A DNA stretch of 64,000 nt from SPGG2 sp964194625 (GTDB lineage Bacteria > Pseudomonadota > Gammaproteobacteria > Acidiferrobacterales > SPGG2). Of the stretch, positions 1-9,479 are shown one piece after another; the first letter of the stretch is position 1, and each line of letters begins with the position of its first letter. Made by a program: the position numbers and the translations under genes. The notes under the pieces are model-generated. The model searched no databases. It saw only the letters and a program-made list of their open reading frames with translations, and was not told the origin of the DNA. Location of the stretch: NCBI GenBank assembly GCA_964194625.1, contig CAXMNC010000237.1, positions 124,001 to 188,000 on the forward strand, written 5' to 3'.

Positions 1-993
1 CGTTGGGCAGACACCGTACTAGTGGCACCGGCGAGCGCCAATTTTATTGCCAAGATGGCCCACGGTCGTGCCGATGACTTGTTGAGTACGTTGTGCCTCG
101 CAACCGAAGGCCCGGTGGCGTTAGCACCGGCGATGAATCAACAGATGTGGCTGAATTTAGCGACACAAGAAAATGTGGCCGCCATAAAGAAACACGGGAT
201 TCGAATATTCGGACCGGCAGCGGGCGCACAGGCATGTGGCGAAACCGGGCCAGGCAGAATGCTAGAACCGGTCGAGATTTTGTCGCTGACGACAGAGCTT
301 TTCTCCACCGGCACGTTAGCCGGTCTTCATGTGCTCATCACGGCAGGCCCTACGTGGGAGGCCATAGATCCGGTCCGGGGTATTACTAATCGCAGTTCAG
401 GCCGTATGGGTTATGCCGTGGCCGAGGCAGCGGCCGAAGCTGGGGCTAAAGTTACCCTCGTGTCCGGACCCACTGCACTTGACGATCCCCAACGCGTCAC
501 CACAATACGTGTGGGCAGTGCATTGGAGATGTTTGATAGCGTCCATGCACACATCGAGGGCGTCGATATTTTTATTGGCGTAGCTGCCGTCAGTGATTAC
601 CGCCCCGCCAGCGCCGCCTCTCAGAAGATTAAAAAACACGCGGATACGCTAAGCCTAGAACTCGTGAAAAACCCAGACATCCTGAAGAGTGTCGCCGCCT
701 TATCGCCCGCACCGTTCACGGTTGGGTTCGCGGCTGAAACCGAAAATCTGGAAACTCACGCGCGCGAAAAACTAATCGAAAAACATATCGATCTTGTCGC
801 CATAAATGACGTGAGCGCGACCGATATAGGGTTCGATACCGAGGACAACCGTCTGCTATTGATCGATCGACATGGTAAATCCGAGTTACCGCAGCAGCAT
901 AAATCACAACTAGCCCGCACCCTGATACAACATGTAGCAGACAAGTACTATGCGAAACGTACAACTCAAGATTCTCGACGCGCGCGTCGGTAA
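1..993 (+). CDS. coaBC: Phosphopantothenoylcysteine decarboxylase / phosphopantothenate-cysteine ligase (3' part)
   Basis: Bifunctional cytosolic enzyme of coenzyme A synthesis: it ligates cysteine to 4'-phosphopantothenate and decarboxylates the product to 4'-phosphopantetheine. The reading frame is open at base 1, so the first part of the flavin-dependent CoaC domain lies outside the window. The visible piece keeps the CoaC substrate-binding PASAN motif just after the edge and an AMNQQMW segment. The CoaB domain follows, with a glycine-rich nucleotide-binding stretch around ITNRSSGRMG and the conserved lysine-rich KIKKH segment. The stop codon at 991-993 lies inside the start of dut (44-nt overlap), so the two are probably co-transcribed. 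Family identity is secure; only the true start cannot be seen. Confidence 0.95.
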   Translation, partial: RWADTVLVAPASANFIAKMAHGRADDLLSTLCLATEGPVALAPAMNQQMWLNLATQENVAAIKKHGIRIFGPAAGAQACGETGPGRMLEPVEILSLTTELFSTGTLAGLHVLITAGPTWEAIDPVRGITNRSSGRMGYAVAEAAAEAGAKVTLVSGPTALDDPQRVTTIRVGSALEMFDSVHAHIEGVDIFIGVAAVSDYRPASAASQKIKKHADTLSLELVKNPDILKSVAALSPAPFTVGFAAETENLETHAREKLIEKHIDLVAINDVSATDIGFDTEDNRLLLIDRHGKSELPQQHKSQLARTLIQHVADKYYAKRTTQDSRRARR

Positions 994-1405
994 GGAATTT
1001 CCCCTACCTCGATACTCTACCGACGGCGCCGCCGGTCTCGATCTCATCGCCTGCATTGATGAACACCTGCGCGTCGAGCCTGGCGAAGCACATCTAGTTC
1101 CTACCGGGATTGCCATTCATATCGCTGATACCGAACTCGCGGCAGTGCTGTTGCCGCGTTCAGGTTTGGGGCACCGACACGGCATTGTCCTGGGTAATCT
1201 GGTCGGACTCATCGACTCCGATTATCAAGGTCAAGTGTTTGTATCATGCTGGAACCGAGGACACGAGCACTTCGTCATTCAGCCTGGCGACCGCATTGCG
1301 CAGATGGTGTTCGTACCGGTCGTACAGGCGCGCTTCGAGATTGTTGATGACTTCACACAATCATCACGCGGGGCCGGTGGGTTTGGTCACACCGGTAGAA
1401 AGTAA
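950..1405 (+). CDS. dut: dUTP diphosphatase (dUTPase)
   Basis: Hydrolyses dUTP to dUMP and pyrophosphate, keeping uracil out of DNA and feeding dTMP synthesis. At 151 residues it has the normal length of the homotrimeric bacterial enzyme. The family motifs appear in order: DGAAGLDL near the start, PRSG in the middle followed by the hairpin with the catalytic Asp in GLIDSDYQG, and a glycine-rich C-terminal arm ending GGFGHTGRK that would close over the nucleotide. The ATG at 950 overlaps the end of coaBC, and the coaBC-dut-algC order is common in gammaproteobacteria. Confidence 0.95.
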   Translation: MRNVQLKILDARVGKEFPLPRYSTDGAAGLDLIACIDEHLRVEPGEAHLVPTGIAIHIADTELAAVLLPRSGLGHRHGIVLGNLVGLIDSDYQGQVFVSCWNRGHEHFVIQPGDRIAQMVFVPVVQARFEIVDDFTQSSRGAGGFGHTGRK

Positions 1406-1446
1406 ACCATGATCCAACTGTAGCACGGTGGCCTTCGCCAAAATCT

Positions 1447-2820
1447 GTGGAGCTCCCAGCCGAAATATTCAAAGCCTACGATATTCGTGGGATTGTCGGT
1501 ACATCGTTGACGCCCACGATCGTAACCCGGATCGGTCACGCGATTGGCAGTGAGGCACGTGCACGCAAGCAAGACACTGTCGCCGTCGGTCGTGACGGAC
1601 GCCTGTCGGGCCCAACCCTTGTTAAGGCCCTGGCCCAAGGGCTCTCGCAATCCGGTTGTAATGTTATTGATATCGGTATGGTGCCAACACCGGTACTCTA
1701 CTTCGCCACCCATCATCTCGGTACTCGGTGCGGTGTCAGCGTCACCGGCAGTCACAACCCACCCGAGTACAACGGCTTAAAAGTGGTGTTGGCCAGCGAA
1801 ACCCTAGCCGCCGACGCGATCCAAGATCTGCGCCGAAGATCGTTGGAAAATGATCTGTCCTCGGGTGCGGGCCGTATCACCGAAACCGATGTCAGTGAAG
1901 CCTACCTCGATCGCATTACCACCGACATCAAACTTGCTCGTCCTATGAAGATAGTCGTGGACTGTGGCAATGGTGTCGCCGGTAAGATCGCGCCGGTGCT
2001 GCTACGACGACTAGGATGCGAAGTGCAGGAATTATTCTGCGACGTCGACGGTAATTTCCCCAACCATCATCCGGATCCCGGTCAACCACAAAACCTAGAA
2101 GACCTGATTACGGCCGTTAAGGAACGACCTGTCGACATGGGAATCGCGTTCGATGGTGACGGCGACCGCCTAGGTGTGGTCTCGCCGGATGGCAGTATCA
2201 TCTGGCCAGATCGCCAGTTGATACTGTTCGCGCGCGATGTGCTTTTACGCAATCCTGGTGGCGAAATCATCTATGACGTCAAGTGCTCGCGTACGCTTGA
2301 TGCTGCGATCAAACAGGCCGGCGGTAAATCAACAATGTGGAAGACCGGCCACTCGTTCATCAAAGCCAAACTCAGAGAATCGGGGGCTCTGCTCGCCGGT
2401 GAAATGAGCGGCCATATTTTTTTTAAAGAGCGCTGGTATGGATTCGATGACGCCATTTATGCTGCCGCTCGGTTGCTTGAACTCGTAGCCCAAGACACAC
2501 GAACACCCACAGACATTTTTGCCGCGCTGCCAGATACGGTAAACACTCCGGAATTGCACCTACAGATGGCCGAAGGTGAACATCACGCGCTAATCAGCAA
2601 ATTGGTAAAACAGGCCCAGTTCGACGGCGCCACTATCAGCACTATCGATGGACTGCGTGCAGACTTCACAGATGGATTCGGGCTTGTGCGTGCCTCAAAC
2701 ACACAGCCCGTGCTTGTATTCCGTTTCGAAGGTGCCGATGCAGCGGCGTTAAAGCGGATCCAAGAGGCGTTCAGAACACTACTTACCGAGTTGCGGCCCG
2801 ATTTGTCCTTACCGTTTTAG
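1447..2820 (+). CDS. algC: Phosphomannomutase/phosphoglucomutase
   Basis: Alpha-D-phosphohexomutase that interconverts 1- and 6-phosphates of mannose and glucose, supplying GDP-mannose, UDP-glucose and surface polysaccharide precursors. The 457-residue protein has all four superfamily signatures: the N-terminal KAYDIRG, the active-site serine loop TGSHNPPEYNG, the metal-binding DGDGDR loop, and a C-terminal phosphate-binding segment near RASNTQPVLVFRFEG. A GTG start at 1447 puts KAYDIRG at the expected distance from the N-terminus. The gap of 41 nt after dut suggests one operon. The argB gene that often follows in this neighbourhood is not here. Confidence 0.92.
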   Translation: MELPAEIFKAYDIRGIVGTSLTPTIVTRIGHAIGSEARARKQDTVAVGRDGRLSGPTLVKALAQGLSQSGCNVIDIGMVPTPVLYFATHHLGTRCGVSVTGSHNPPEYNGLKVVLASETLAADAIQDLRRRSLENDLSSGAGRITETDVSEAYLDRITTDIKLARPMKIVVDCGNGVAGKIAPVLLRRLGCEVQELFCDVDGNFPNHHPDPGQPQNLEDLITAVKERPVDMGIAFDGDGDRLGVVSPDGSIIWPDRQLILFARDVLLRNPGGEIIYDVKCSRTLDAAIKQAGGKSTMWKTGHSFIKAKLRESGALLAGEMSGHIFFKERWYGFDDAIYAAARLLELVAQDTRTPTDIFAALPDTVNTPELHLQMAEGEHHALISKLVKQAQFDGATISTIDGLRADFTDGFGLVRASNTQPVLVFRFEGADAAALKRIQEAFRTLLTELRPDLSLPF

Positions 2821-2943
2821 CTGCGGCGCTACGCCCAGCAACCTTGAAATCCAGCCCCATCGCCATCACCTTTAAGCTACACCGATAGCTATCCCAATAA
2901 CGCATCGAAGTAGCTTTGATGCATGTTAAATTCATTGATTGAA

Positions 2944-3039
2944 ATGAATCCAGACCGGGTAACCGCACACAAACTCAGCAATTTGTTGCAGTCCATCATG
3001 CTGCTTGCCGGCATTAAAGGAATCATCTGGGCGCCATAA
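2944..3039 (+). pseudogene. Detached N-terminal fragment of the following M48 protease
   Basis: An ATG at 2944 opens a 31-codon frame containing TAHKLSNLLQ and SIMLLAG, then stops at TAA 3037-3039. This resembles the first helix of HtpX-like M48 proteases. The continuation (IIGIVFLLVSP) is found immediately downstream in the +1-shifted frame from about 3036. The combined N-terminus would also be roughly 15 residues shorter than I expect for the family. This suggests a small out-of-frame deletion, or a base-calling error, between 3015 and 3038. Confidence 0.6.
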
Positions 3040-3047
3040 TCGGTATT

Positions 3048-3854
3048 GTGTTTCTTCTGGTCAGCCCACGGGCATCACCGCGACTGGTGTTAAAGTTGTC
3101 TGGCGCGCACCCGCTGAACGTGGCTGAAGCACCTGGCCTGTACGCGCTCGTTAAGAGCTTAGCGCTGCGGGCAAGATTACCCACGCTTCCCCAACTCTAT
3201 TACATACCCACCCAAGCCATGAATGCCTTCACAGTGGGGAACCGTCGGCAAGCAATGATTGCGGTTACCGATGGCCTCTTGCGGGGACTCACCCGTCGTG
3301 AATTGGCCGGCGTGTTGGCGCATGAAGTCAGTCACGTCGATAACAATGACACGTGGGTAATGACGTTGGCAGATGCGGTTAATCGCCTTACGAGTCTATT
3401 CTCGTTGTTTGGCCAACTTTTTTTCCTTATCAATCTGCCACTGGTTTTATTTGGCAAGAGCGGATTTTCTTGGTTGGCAATCTTATTATTGGTTTTTGCA
3501 CCTACACTAAGTGTGCTTCTGCAATTGGCATTGTCCCGCACGCGGGAGTTTGACGCAGACCTAGGTGCTGCCCAGATTACCCACGACCCCTTAGGACTCG
3601 CCTCAGCGCTAAAGAAACTGCACAACTATCACAGCGGCTCACTCAGGCGCGTTCTTATGCCGGGTCGGCCAATACCGGACTCGTCGATGCTGCGCACACA
3701 TCCGAAATCGGAAGAACGTATACGCAGGCTCGTCTCGCTGGCAGGGCGTGAGCCTCGTACAATAGAATCGTTTTCGCCCATCGCGGAAGATTTGGTCGTA
3801 TTTCCGCCTCGACTGTCACTCGGCCCACAGCTCCCACAATTGTTTATGGGCTGA
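3048..3854 (+). CDS. M48 family zinc metalloprotease (HtpX-like), N-terminus disrupted
   Basis: Membrane-bound zinc endopeptidase related to HtpX, likely acting in quality control of membrane proteins with its active site facing the cytosol. The zinc motif HEVSH lies in VLAHEVSHVDNND, and a downstream third-ligand region reads SRTREFDADLGAAQ. Two hydrophobic segments follow the zinc motif (LFGQLFFLINLPLVLF and WLAILLLVFAPTLSVLL). The frame can be read from a GTG at 3048, but homologous sequence extends upstream through IIGIV and then into another frame, so the native start was probably the ATG at 2944. As it stands the first transmembrane helix would be missing or shortened. Function of the present product is uncertain. 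Confidence 0.75.
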   Translation: MFLLVSPRASPRLVLKLSGAHPLNVAEAPGLYALVKSLALRARLPTLPQLYYIPTQAMNAFTVGNRRQAMIAVTDGLLRGLTRRELAGVLAHEVSHVDNNDTWVMTLADAVNRLTSLFSLFGQLFFLINLPLVLFGKSGFSWLAILLLVFAPTLSVLLQLALSRTREFDADLGAAQITHDPLGLASALKKLHNYHSGSLRRVLMPGRPIPDSSMLRTHPKSEERIRRLVSLAGREPRTIESFSPIAEDLVVFPPRLSLGPQLPQLFMG

Positions 3855-3951
3855 CACGGACACTGACATATACGCCTCGGCCATTGCTAATTGACCGCGG
3901 GTGCGTGTCTTCTATGATTTAGCTAGACACAACCGGCGGTGGGACTTGTCA

Positions 3952-5427
3952 ATGCGCGACCTTCATGACCTTGAACTACTAATCAAGTCACGCATACCAA
4001 TAATCATTATTGAGTCGCAAGAAGAAGCGCGAGTGGTCGACATGTGCGCACGTATGGTTAGCCGGCTCGCCAAGCCATTATACAAGTGGACAGTTACCGA
4101 AGGTTTGCTAAGGCTGGAAACGGGCTACCAAGCGCAAAAGCACAACGCCAAGCCTTCCGAGCTGCTTGCCCAAATAAAAGCGACGACGAAAGCGGGCATT
4201 TACTTGTTGTTCGACTTTCACCCCTATCTCGAGGACCCCATCCACATCCGCTACCTAAAGGAGATCGCGCAGAGCTATAACGAATTGGGCCATACCTTGA
4301 TGTTGATCAGCCACCGACTGGAGATACCAGCAGAGCTCAAAAAGTTTTGTGCCCGATTCGAGCTAACCCTACCGGATAGCAAGGCGCTCGAGCAGCTCGT
4401 CATCAGGGAGGCAAATAGCTGGTCACACGACAACCCGGGCCGCAAGGTGAAGACCGACCCGCAAACGCTGGGGCTGTTGGTTAACAATCTGTCGGGGCTC
4501 ACCGAAGGCGATGCCAAACGGCTCATCCGTGGCGCCATTTACGATGACGGCGCTATCACCAATGACGACCTACCAAAGATCATGAAGGCCAAACACGGCT
4601 TGCTAAGTCAAGACGGCATCCTTTCATTCGAATACGACACGGCGAAATTCTCCGACGTCGGTGGCCTGGCTAATCTCAAAGGTTGGTTAAAGAAACGAAA
4701 AATCGCCTTCGACAACAACCGGGCCAGTGACCTGGATAAACCCAAAGGTATCGCCTTAGTTGGTGTCCAAGGCTGCGGCAAAAGCCTAGCCGCCAAGGCG
4801 GTCGCCGGACTGTGGGGCATACCCCTGTTGCGACTCGATTTGGCTGCGCTCTATAACAAATACATTGGTGAAACCGAACGTAATCTACGCGAAGCACTGA
4901 AGGCGGCGGAAGTCATGGCACCGTGTGTACTGTGGATCGACGAAATTGAGAAAGGCCTGGCAACCACGGACGTTGATAACGGCACTTCGCGTCGCGTACT
5001 CGGGTCATTCCTCACCTGGATGGCCGAAAACAAAGCACCGGTATTTATTGTCGCCACGAGCAATGATATCGAGGCCTTGCCCCCCGAAGTTGTGCGTAAA
5101 GGTCGCCTTGATGAGATTTTCTTTGTGGGCCTTCCTTCAAGGAAGACGCGTCAACGAATCTTCACGATACACCTAAAGAAACGTGGTCTCGATCCAGCGA
5201 GTTTTGACATCAAAAAACTAGCGAAGGCTTGTGAAAACTTTTCCGGGGCTGAAATCGAGCAAGCAGTCGTCTCTACGCTCTACTCAGCACGGACGAACAA
5301 CGCCTCGCCCAATACCGAGCTTGTATTAGCTGAGATCACACAAACGCGGCCACTCGCAATAGTAATGGCGGAGAAGATCAATGCGCTACGCGCTTGGGCC
5401 GCGGATAGAACTGTGCCCGCTGACTAA
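3952..5427 (+). CDS. Ycf46-like AAA+ ATPase
   Basis: AAA+ ATPase of the Ycf46 type known from cyanobacteria, plastids and many proteobacteria. The cyanobacterial relative has been linked to regulation of carbon uptake, but the role here is unknown. An N-terminal half of about 230 residues (starting DLELLIKSRIPIIIIESQE) precedes the ATPase module. That module has Walker A GVQGCGKS, Walker B VLWIDEIEKG, the sensor segment FIVATSND, and an arginine-finger region with RKGRLDEIFF. The frame is open from 3901, but I choose the ATG at 3952 because a GGTGGGA sequence sits upstream and the conserved part begins there. It is 97 nt downstream of the M48 gene with no clear operon partner. Confidence 0.85.
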   Translation: MRDLHDLELLIKSRIPIIIIESQEEARVVDMCARMVSRLAKPLYKWTVTEGLLRLETGYQAQKHNAKPSELLAQIKATTKAGIYLLFDFHPYLEDPIHIRYLKEIAQSYNELGHTLMLISHRLEIPAELKKFCARFELTLPDSKALEQLVIREANSWSHDNPGRKVKTDPQTLGLLVNNLSGLTEGDAKRLIRGAIYDDGAITNDDLPKIMKAKHGLLSQDGILSFEYDTAKFSDVGGLANLKGWLKKRKIAFDNNRASDLDKPKGIALVGVQGCGKSLAAKAVAGLWGIPLLRLDLAALYNKYIGETERNLREALKAAEVMAPCVLWIDEIEKGLATTDVDNGTSRRVLGSFLTWMAENKAPVFIVATSNDIEALPPEVVRKGRLDEIFFVGLPSRKTRQRIFTIHLKKRGLDPASFDIKKLAKACENFSGAEIEQAVVSTLYSARTNNASPNTELVLAEITQTRPLAIVMAEKINALRAWAADRTVPAD

Positions 5428-5467
5428 TCTGCTTAGTATCTGAGTTGGGAATTGAAGGTTCGAATAA

Positions 5468-6034
5468 CTAAGTCTTGGGCAACGTGACGCCCACCTGACC
5501 CATGTACTTTCCATCGCGGTCCTTGTAGGAAGTAGCGCACGCTTCATCCCCTTCAAAGAAGATCACCTGCGCCACCCCTTCATTGGCGTAAATTTTGGCA
5601 GGCAATGGCGAAGTATTGGAAAACTCCAGCGTCGCATAACCCTCCCACTCAGGCTCAAACGGCGTCACGTTGACAATGATTCCGCAGCGGGCATACGTGC
5701 TCTTGCCCACACAAAGCGTGAGAACGTTACGTGGGATACGCAGATATTCGACTGTACGCGCTAAGGCAAAAGAATTAGGCGGGATAATGCACACCTCACC
5801 GCTAAAGTCGACAAAACTACTATTATCGAAATTCTTAGGGTCAACGATCGCGCTGTTGATGTTGGTGAATATCTTAAACTCGTCAGAGCAGCGAACATCG
5901 TAACCGTAACTGGATGCCCCAAACGACACAATGCGGCGATCGCCGGACTGCTTGATCTGATTGGGCTCAAACGGCTCAATCATGCCGTGTTCTTCGGCCA
6001 TGCGCCGAATCCACTTGTCCGACTTAATGGTCAT
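5468..6034 (-). CDS. dcd: dCTP deaminase
   Basis: Deaminates dCTP to dUTP, which Dut then converts to dUMP for thymidylate synthesis. Length (188 residues) matches the homotrimeric enterobacterial enzyme. The N-terminal KSDKWIRRMAEEHGMI stretch, the nucleotide-binding CVGKSTYARCGI segment and the catalytic-region TPFEPEWEGY with its essential glutamate are all visible. It lies downstream of mrp on the same strand, separated by 95 nt. Having dut and dcd in the same window is consistent with the dCTP route to dTMP. Confidence 0.95.
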   Translation of the reverse strand: MTIKSDKWIRRMAEEHGMIEPFEPNQIKQSGDRRIVSFGASSYGYDVRCSDEFKIFTNINSAIVDPKNFDNSSFVDFSGEVCIIPPNSFALARTVEYLRIPRNVLTLCVGKSTYARCGIIVNVTPFEPEWEGYATLEFSNTSPLPAKIYANEGVAQVIFFEGDEACATSYKDRDGKYMGQVGVTLPKT

Positions 6035-6129
6035 AGTTACCTATTCGAGTGGCAAGTCTCAAATAGCAAGCGAAGTGTCTTTTTCTTTCCTTGCTACTTG
6101 TTACTTCAGCCTTGCTACTGGAGTTCGCA

Positions 6130-7221
6130 TTAGGTGTTCTGTATAACGATGTTCGGAAAGGCAGCCGATACATCCTTCTTTCGCAGCGATTGCTTGGCCG
6201 CTAGACGCCGCGCTATTTCGCGGAAGGTCTGAGCAATGCGACCATCTGGGTCAGCCACAACCGTGGGTCGGCCGTTGTCCGTACCTTCCCGTATACTGAT
6301 GTCCAAGGGTATTGTACCCAGTAGTTCAACATCGTGCTGCTCGGCCATGCGCATCGCGCCACCTTGACCAAAGATATGCTCTTCATACCCGCATTGACTA
6401 CATATGTGCGTGCTCATATTTTCAATGATACCAAGTACGGGCACCTCGACCTTTTCAAACATCTTTAGCCCTTTGCGCGCATCCAACAAAGCAATCTCCT
6501 GCGGCGTGGTCACGATCACAGCACCACTCACGGGGATCTTCTGTGCCAGGGTAAGCTGAATATCGCCAGTACCCGGTGGCAAATCAATGATCAGATAGTC
6601 GACACTGTCCCAACGTGTATCCTTCATCAGTTGTTCCAATGCTTGCGTAACCATGGGCCCGCGCCAGATCATGGGGGTCTCTTCTTCGATCAGAAAGCCG
6701 ATAGACATCGTCTGTAGGTGGTAACTGTGGATAGGCTCTAACGAACGACCATCCTTGGACTCTGGCTTGGCCTTGACCCCCAACATGCGAGGTTGACTGG
6801 GCCCGTAAATGTCCGCGTCCAGAATCGCCGCATTCGCGCCTTCAGCAGAAAGGGCTAACGCCAAATTCACCGCCACCGTCGACTTGCCGACACCGCCCTT
6901 GCCAGATGCCACTGCGATCATATTCTTGACACCTTCGATCGGCTTCACCCCTTTCTGGACGACATGGGTAGCAATGTTTGACGACACATTGATGGTCACC
7001 GAATTCACGCCGGCGATGGCCTCTACCTTGGCCTTTAACTTGCCGGCTAACTCATCGTGCCAACCCTTGGCTGGGTAACCGAGAACCACGTCGGCGGTGA
7101 CATTGCCATCATCGACGTCGATCTTTTTCACTGCCTTGGCAGTCACCACGTCTTGCTTCAGATAGGGGTCGACCACCTCTTTCAGGGCGGTTTCAACTTG
7201 TTGCTGGGAAACAGTCGCCAT
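6130..7221 (-). CDS. mrp: Iron-sulfur cluster carrier protein Mrp/ApbC
   Basis: P-loop ATPase that carries and transfers [4Fe-4S] clusters to apo-proteins in the cytosol. The first 90 residues form a MIP18/DUF59-type domain. The NTPase domain follows, with a deviant Walker A KGGVGKST, a switch region ILDADIYGPSQP and the Asp-containing DLPPGTGD motif. A CSQC pair provides the bridging cluster ligands at the dimer interface. I place the start at ATG 7221, preceded by GGAGAG, and not at a GTG four codons upstream. It is divergent from metG, an arrangement seen widely in proteobacteria. Confidence 0.93.
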   Translation of the reverse strand: MATVSQQQVETALKEVVDPYLKQDVVTAKAVKKIDVDDGNVTADVVLGYPAKGWHDELAGKLKAKVEAIAGVNSVTINVSSNIATHVVQKGVKPIEGVKNMIAVASGKGGVGKSTVAVNLALALSAEGANAAILDADIYGPSQPRMLGVKAKPESKDGRSLEPIHSYHLQTMSIGFLIEEETPMIWRGPMVTQALEQLMKDTRWDSVDYLIIDLPPGTGDIQLTLAQKIPVSGAVIVTTPQEIALLDARKGLKMFEKVEVPVLGIIENMSTHICSQCGYEEHIFGQGGAMRMAEQHDVELLGTIPLDISIREGTDNGRPTVVADPDGRIAQTFREIARRLAAKQSLRKKDVSAAFPNIVIQNT

Positions 7222-7438
7222 CAAACTCTCCACGTCCTAAGGTACGAATAGGCGGCGAAATGCTACACCGTACCCCCAAAAATGTCATGCGACCATCGCA
7301 ACTTGAGGTTTAGTTGCCGCAAGCTGGACCACACGGTTAGCCCCGAACAGGTGGCCGCATCAGGGTAAAACTGGTACTTTCATGGCCATCGGCCGTTCCT
7401 CGATGTAGGGCGGCCGTTTCGATTGTATAGTAATTGCG

Positions 7439-9472
7439 ATGAGCGCAAAAAAACGCAACATACTCGTCACCAGCGGTCTGCTTTATGCAAACGGACCGTT
7501 GCATCTGGGACACATGGTCGAATCTATTCAGACCGACATTTGGGTACGCTTCCAAAAAATGCGTGGCCACAACTGCATGTATGTGTGTGCGGAGGATGCC
7601 CACGGAACACCGATCATGGTGCGTGCACAAGACGAGAGCATCACCCCAGAAGAGCTAATAGCGCGTTTCGACATCGAGCACCGGGCTGATTTTGCAGACT
7701 TCACGATCGATTTCGATAACTACTACACAACACATTCTCCCGAAAATCGCGAGCTGACAGAATTGATCTACCAACGCCTGCGGGCAGGCGGTCATATTAC
7801 ATCGCGTGTCATCGAGCAGGCGTTTGACCCTATTAAAGAAATGTTTCTACCCGATCGCTTTATCAAGGGCGAATGCCCGCGCTGCGGCGCGCCGGACCAA
7901 TACGGCGATGCATGCGAGGTGTGTGGCGCTACCTACGCGCCCACTGACTTGAAGAATCCAGTTTCGGTGCTGTCCGGCTCGAAACCGATTTATAAGGAAT
8001 CAGAGCATTACTTCTTTAAGCTCCAAAATTTCGAACCCATGCTGCGCGCGTGGACACAAGACGGGCATGTACAACCAGAGGTAATTAACAAACTTGATGA
8101 ATGGTTCAGCCAAGGATTGCGCGAATGGGATATCTCCCGCGATACACCGTACTTTGGGTTCGAGATTCCCGATGCACCCGGCAAGTATTTCTACGTTTGG
8201 ATGGACGCCCCGATCGGCTATATGGCGAGCTTCAAGAATTTATGTAGCCGCACGGGTCTCGATTTCGGCGCCTATTGGGATAAAGACAGTAGTACCGAGG
8301 TCTACCACTTCATCGGCAAAGATATTCTTTACTTTCATACGTTGTTCTGGCCAGCCATGCTCGCCGGCGCCAACTTTCGCACCCCAAGCGCCGTGTTCGC
8401 TCATGGCTTTCTCACGGTAAACGGCCAGAAAATGTCCAAATCACGCGGCACGTTCATTACCGCCCGCACCTACCTGTCACATATGAATCCAGAGTACTTG
8501 CGCTACTATTACGCCGCCAAGTTGAACAGTCGGGTAGAGGATCTAGATCTCAATCTTGATGACTTCATGGCACGCGTTAACGCCGATCTCGTTGGCAAGC
8601 TGATCAACATCGCCAGCCGTTGTGCTGGATTCATTAATAAGCGCTTCGACGGGAGGCTTTCAGATATGCTACCCCAACCTGCGCTCTACGAACAATTCGC
8701 CGCTGCCTCCGACCGAATTGCCAAGAATTATGAAGCCCGCGAATTCAGTCGTGCCATGCGAGAAATCATGATACTCGCCGATCAGGCCAATCAATACATT
8801 AACGATCAAGCGCCCTGGGTAATTGCCAAACAGAGCGGCCACGAGACCGAGTTACAGGGCATATGCACGCAAGGACTAAACTTATTTCGGGTCCTGGTCG
8901 GCTACCTAAAGCCAGTACTGCCATTGACGGCCAAAAAGGCTGAAGCGTTTCTTAATGTCGAGCCGCTTGATTGGGAGACGCTCAAGACCCCAATAACAGG
9001 ACACACCATCAATGCTTTCACCCATCTGTTAACTCGCGTCGAGCAAGAATCAATCGACGCCATGCTCACGGCGACGAGATTGGAGCAAGACACCATGAAC
9101 AAAGACAAGCCAGCCACGGGCCCACTGGTCGATGAACCGATTGCCGAAGAGATCAGTATCGACGATTTCAAAAAAATCGATCTTCGCCTTGCCCGTATCG
9201 TCAAAGCGCGACAGGTGGATGGCTCAGAAAAATTGCTTGCGCTGACCCTGGATCTGGGTGGGGAAACCCGAAATGTATTCGCCGGCATTAAGGAAGCTTA
9301 TAAGCCAGAGGATCTCGAGGGTCGCATGACGGTGATGGTGGCCAACCTCGCGCCGCGCAAAATGCGTTTTGGGGTTTCCGAGGGCATGGTGCTAGCGGCG
9401 GGGCCGGGCGGGAAAGAGTTATGGATCTTGTCGCCAGACGAAGGCGCGCTGCCCGGTTCGCGCGTGACGTGA
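7439..9472 (+). CDS. metG: Methionyl-tRNA synthetase
   Basis: Charges tRNA-Met with methionine. The 677-residue protein has the class I signature HLGH near residue 21, a zinc-knuckle region with two Cys-x2-Cys pairs (CPRCGAPDQYGDACEVC), the KMSKS loop in the middle of the protein and an alpha-helical anticodon-binding domain. A C-terminal tRNA-binding (Trbp111-like, OB-fold) domain begins near residue 575, so this is the dimeric long form. The ATG at 7439 is well placed before LVTSGLLYANGPLHLGH. Only 7 nt separate it from the RnfB-like gene downstream. Confidence 0.96.
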   Translation: MSAKKRNILVTSGLLYANGPLHLGHMVESIQTDIWVRFQKMRGHNCMYVCAEDAHGTPIMVRAQDESITPEELIARFDIEHRADFADFTIDFDNYYTTHSPENRELTELIYQRLRAGGHITSRVIEQAFDPIKEMFLPDRFIKGECPRCGAPDQYGDACEVCGATYAPTDLKNPVSVLSGSKPIYKESEHYFFKLQNFEPMLRAWTQDGHVQPEVINKLDEWFSQGLREWDISRDTPYFGFEIPDAPGKYFYVWMDAPIGYMASFKNLCSRTGLDFGAYWDKDSSTEVYHFIGKDILYFHTLFWPAMLAGANFRTPSAVFAHGFLTVNGQKMSKSRGTFITARTYLSHMNPEYLRYYYAAKLNSRVEDLDLNLDDFMARVNADLVGKLINIASRCAGFINKRFDGRLSDMLPQPALYEQFAAASDRIAKNYEAREFSRAMREIMILADQANQYINDQAPWVIAKQSGHETELQGICTQGLNLFRVLVGYLKPVLPLTAKKAEAFLNVEPLDWETLKTPITGHTINAFTHLLTRVEQESIDAMLTATRLEQDTMNKDKPATGPLVDEPIAEEISIDDFKKIDLRLARIVKARQVDGSEKLLALTLDLGGETRNVFAGIKEAYKPEDLEGRMTVMVANLAPRKMRFGVSEGMVLAAGPGGKELWILSPDEGALPGSRVT

Positions 9473-9479
9473 AAGACCC

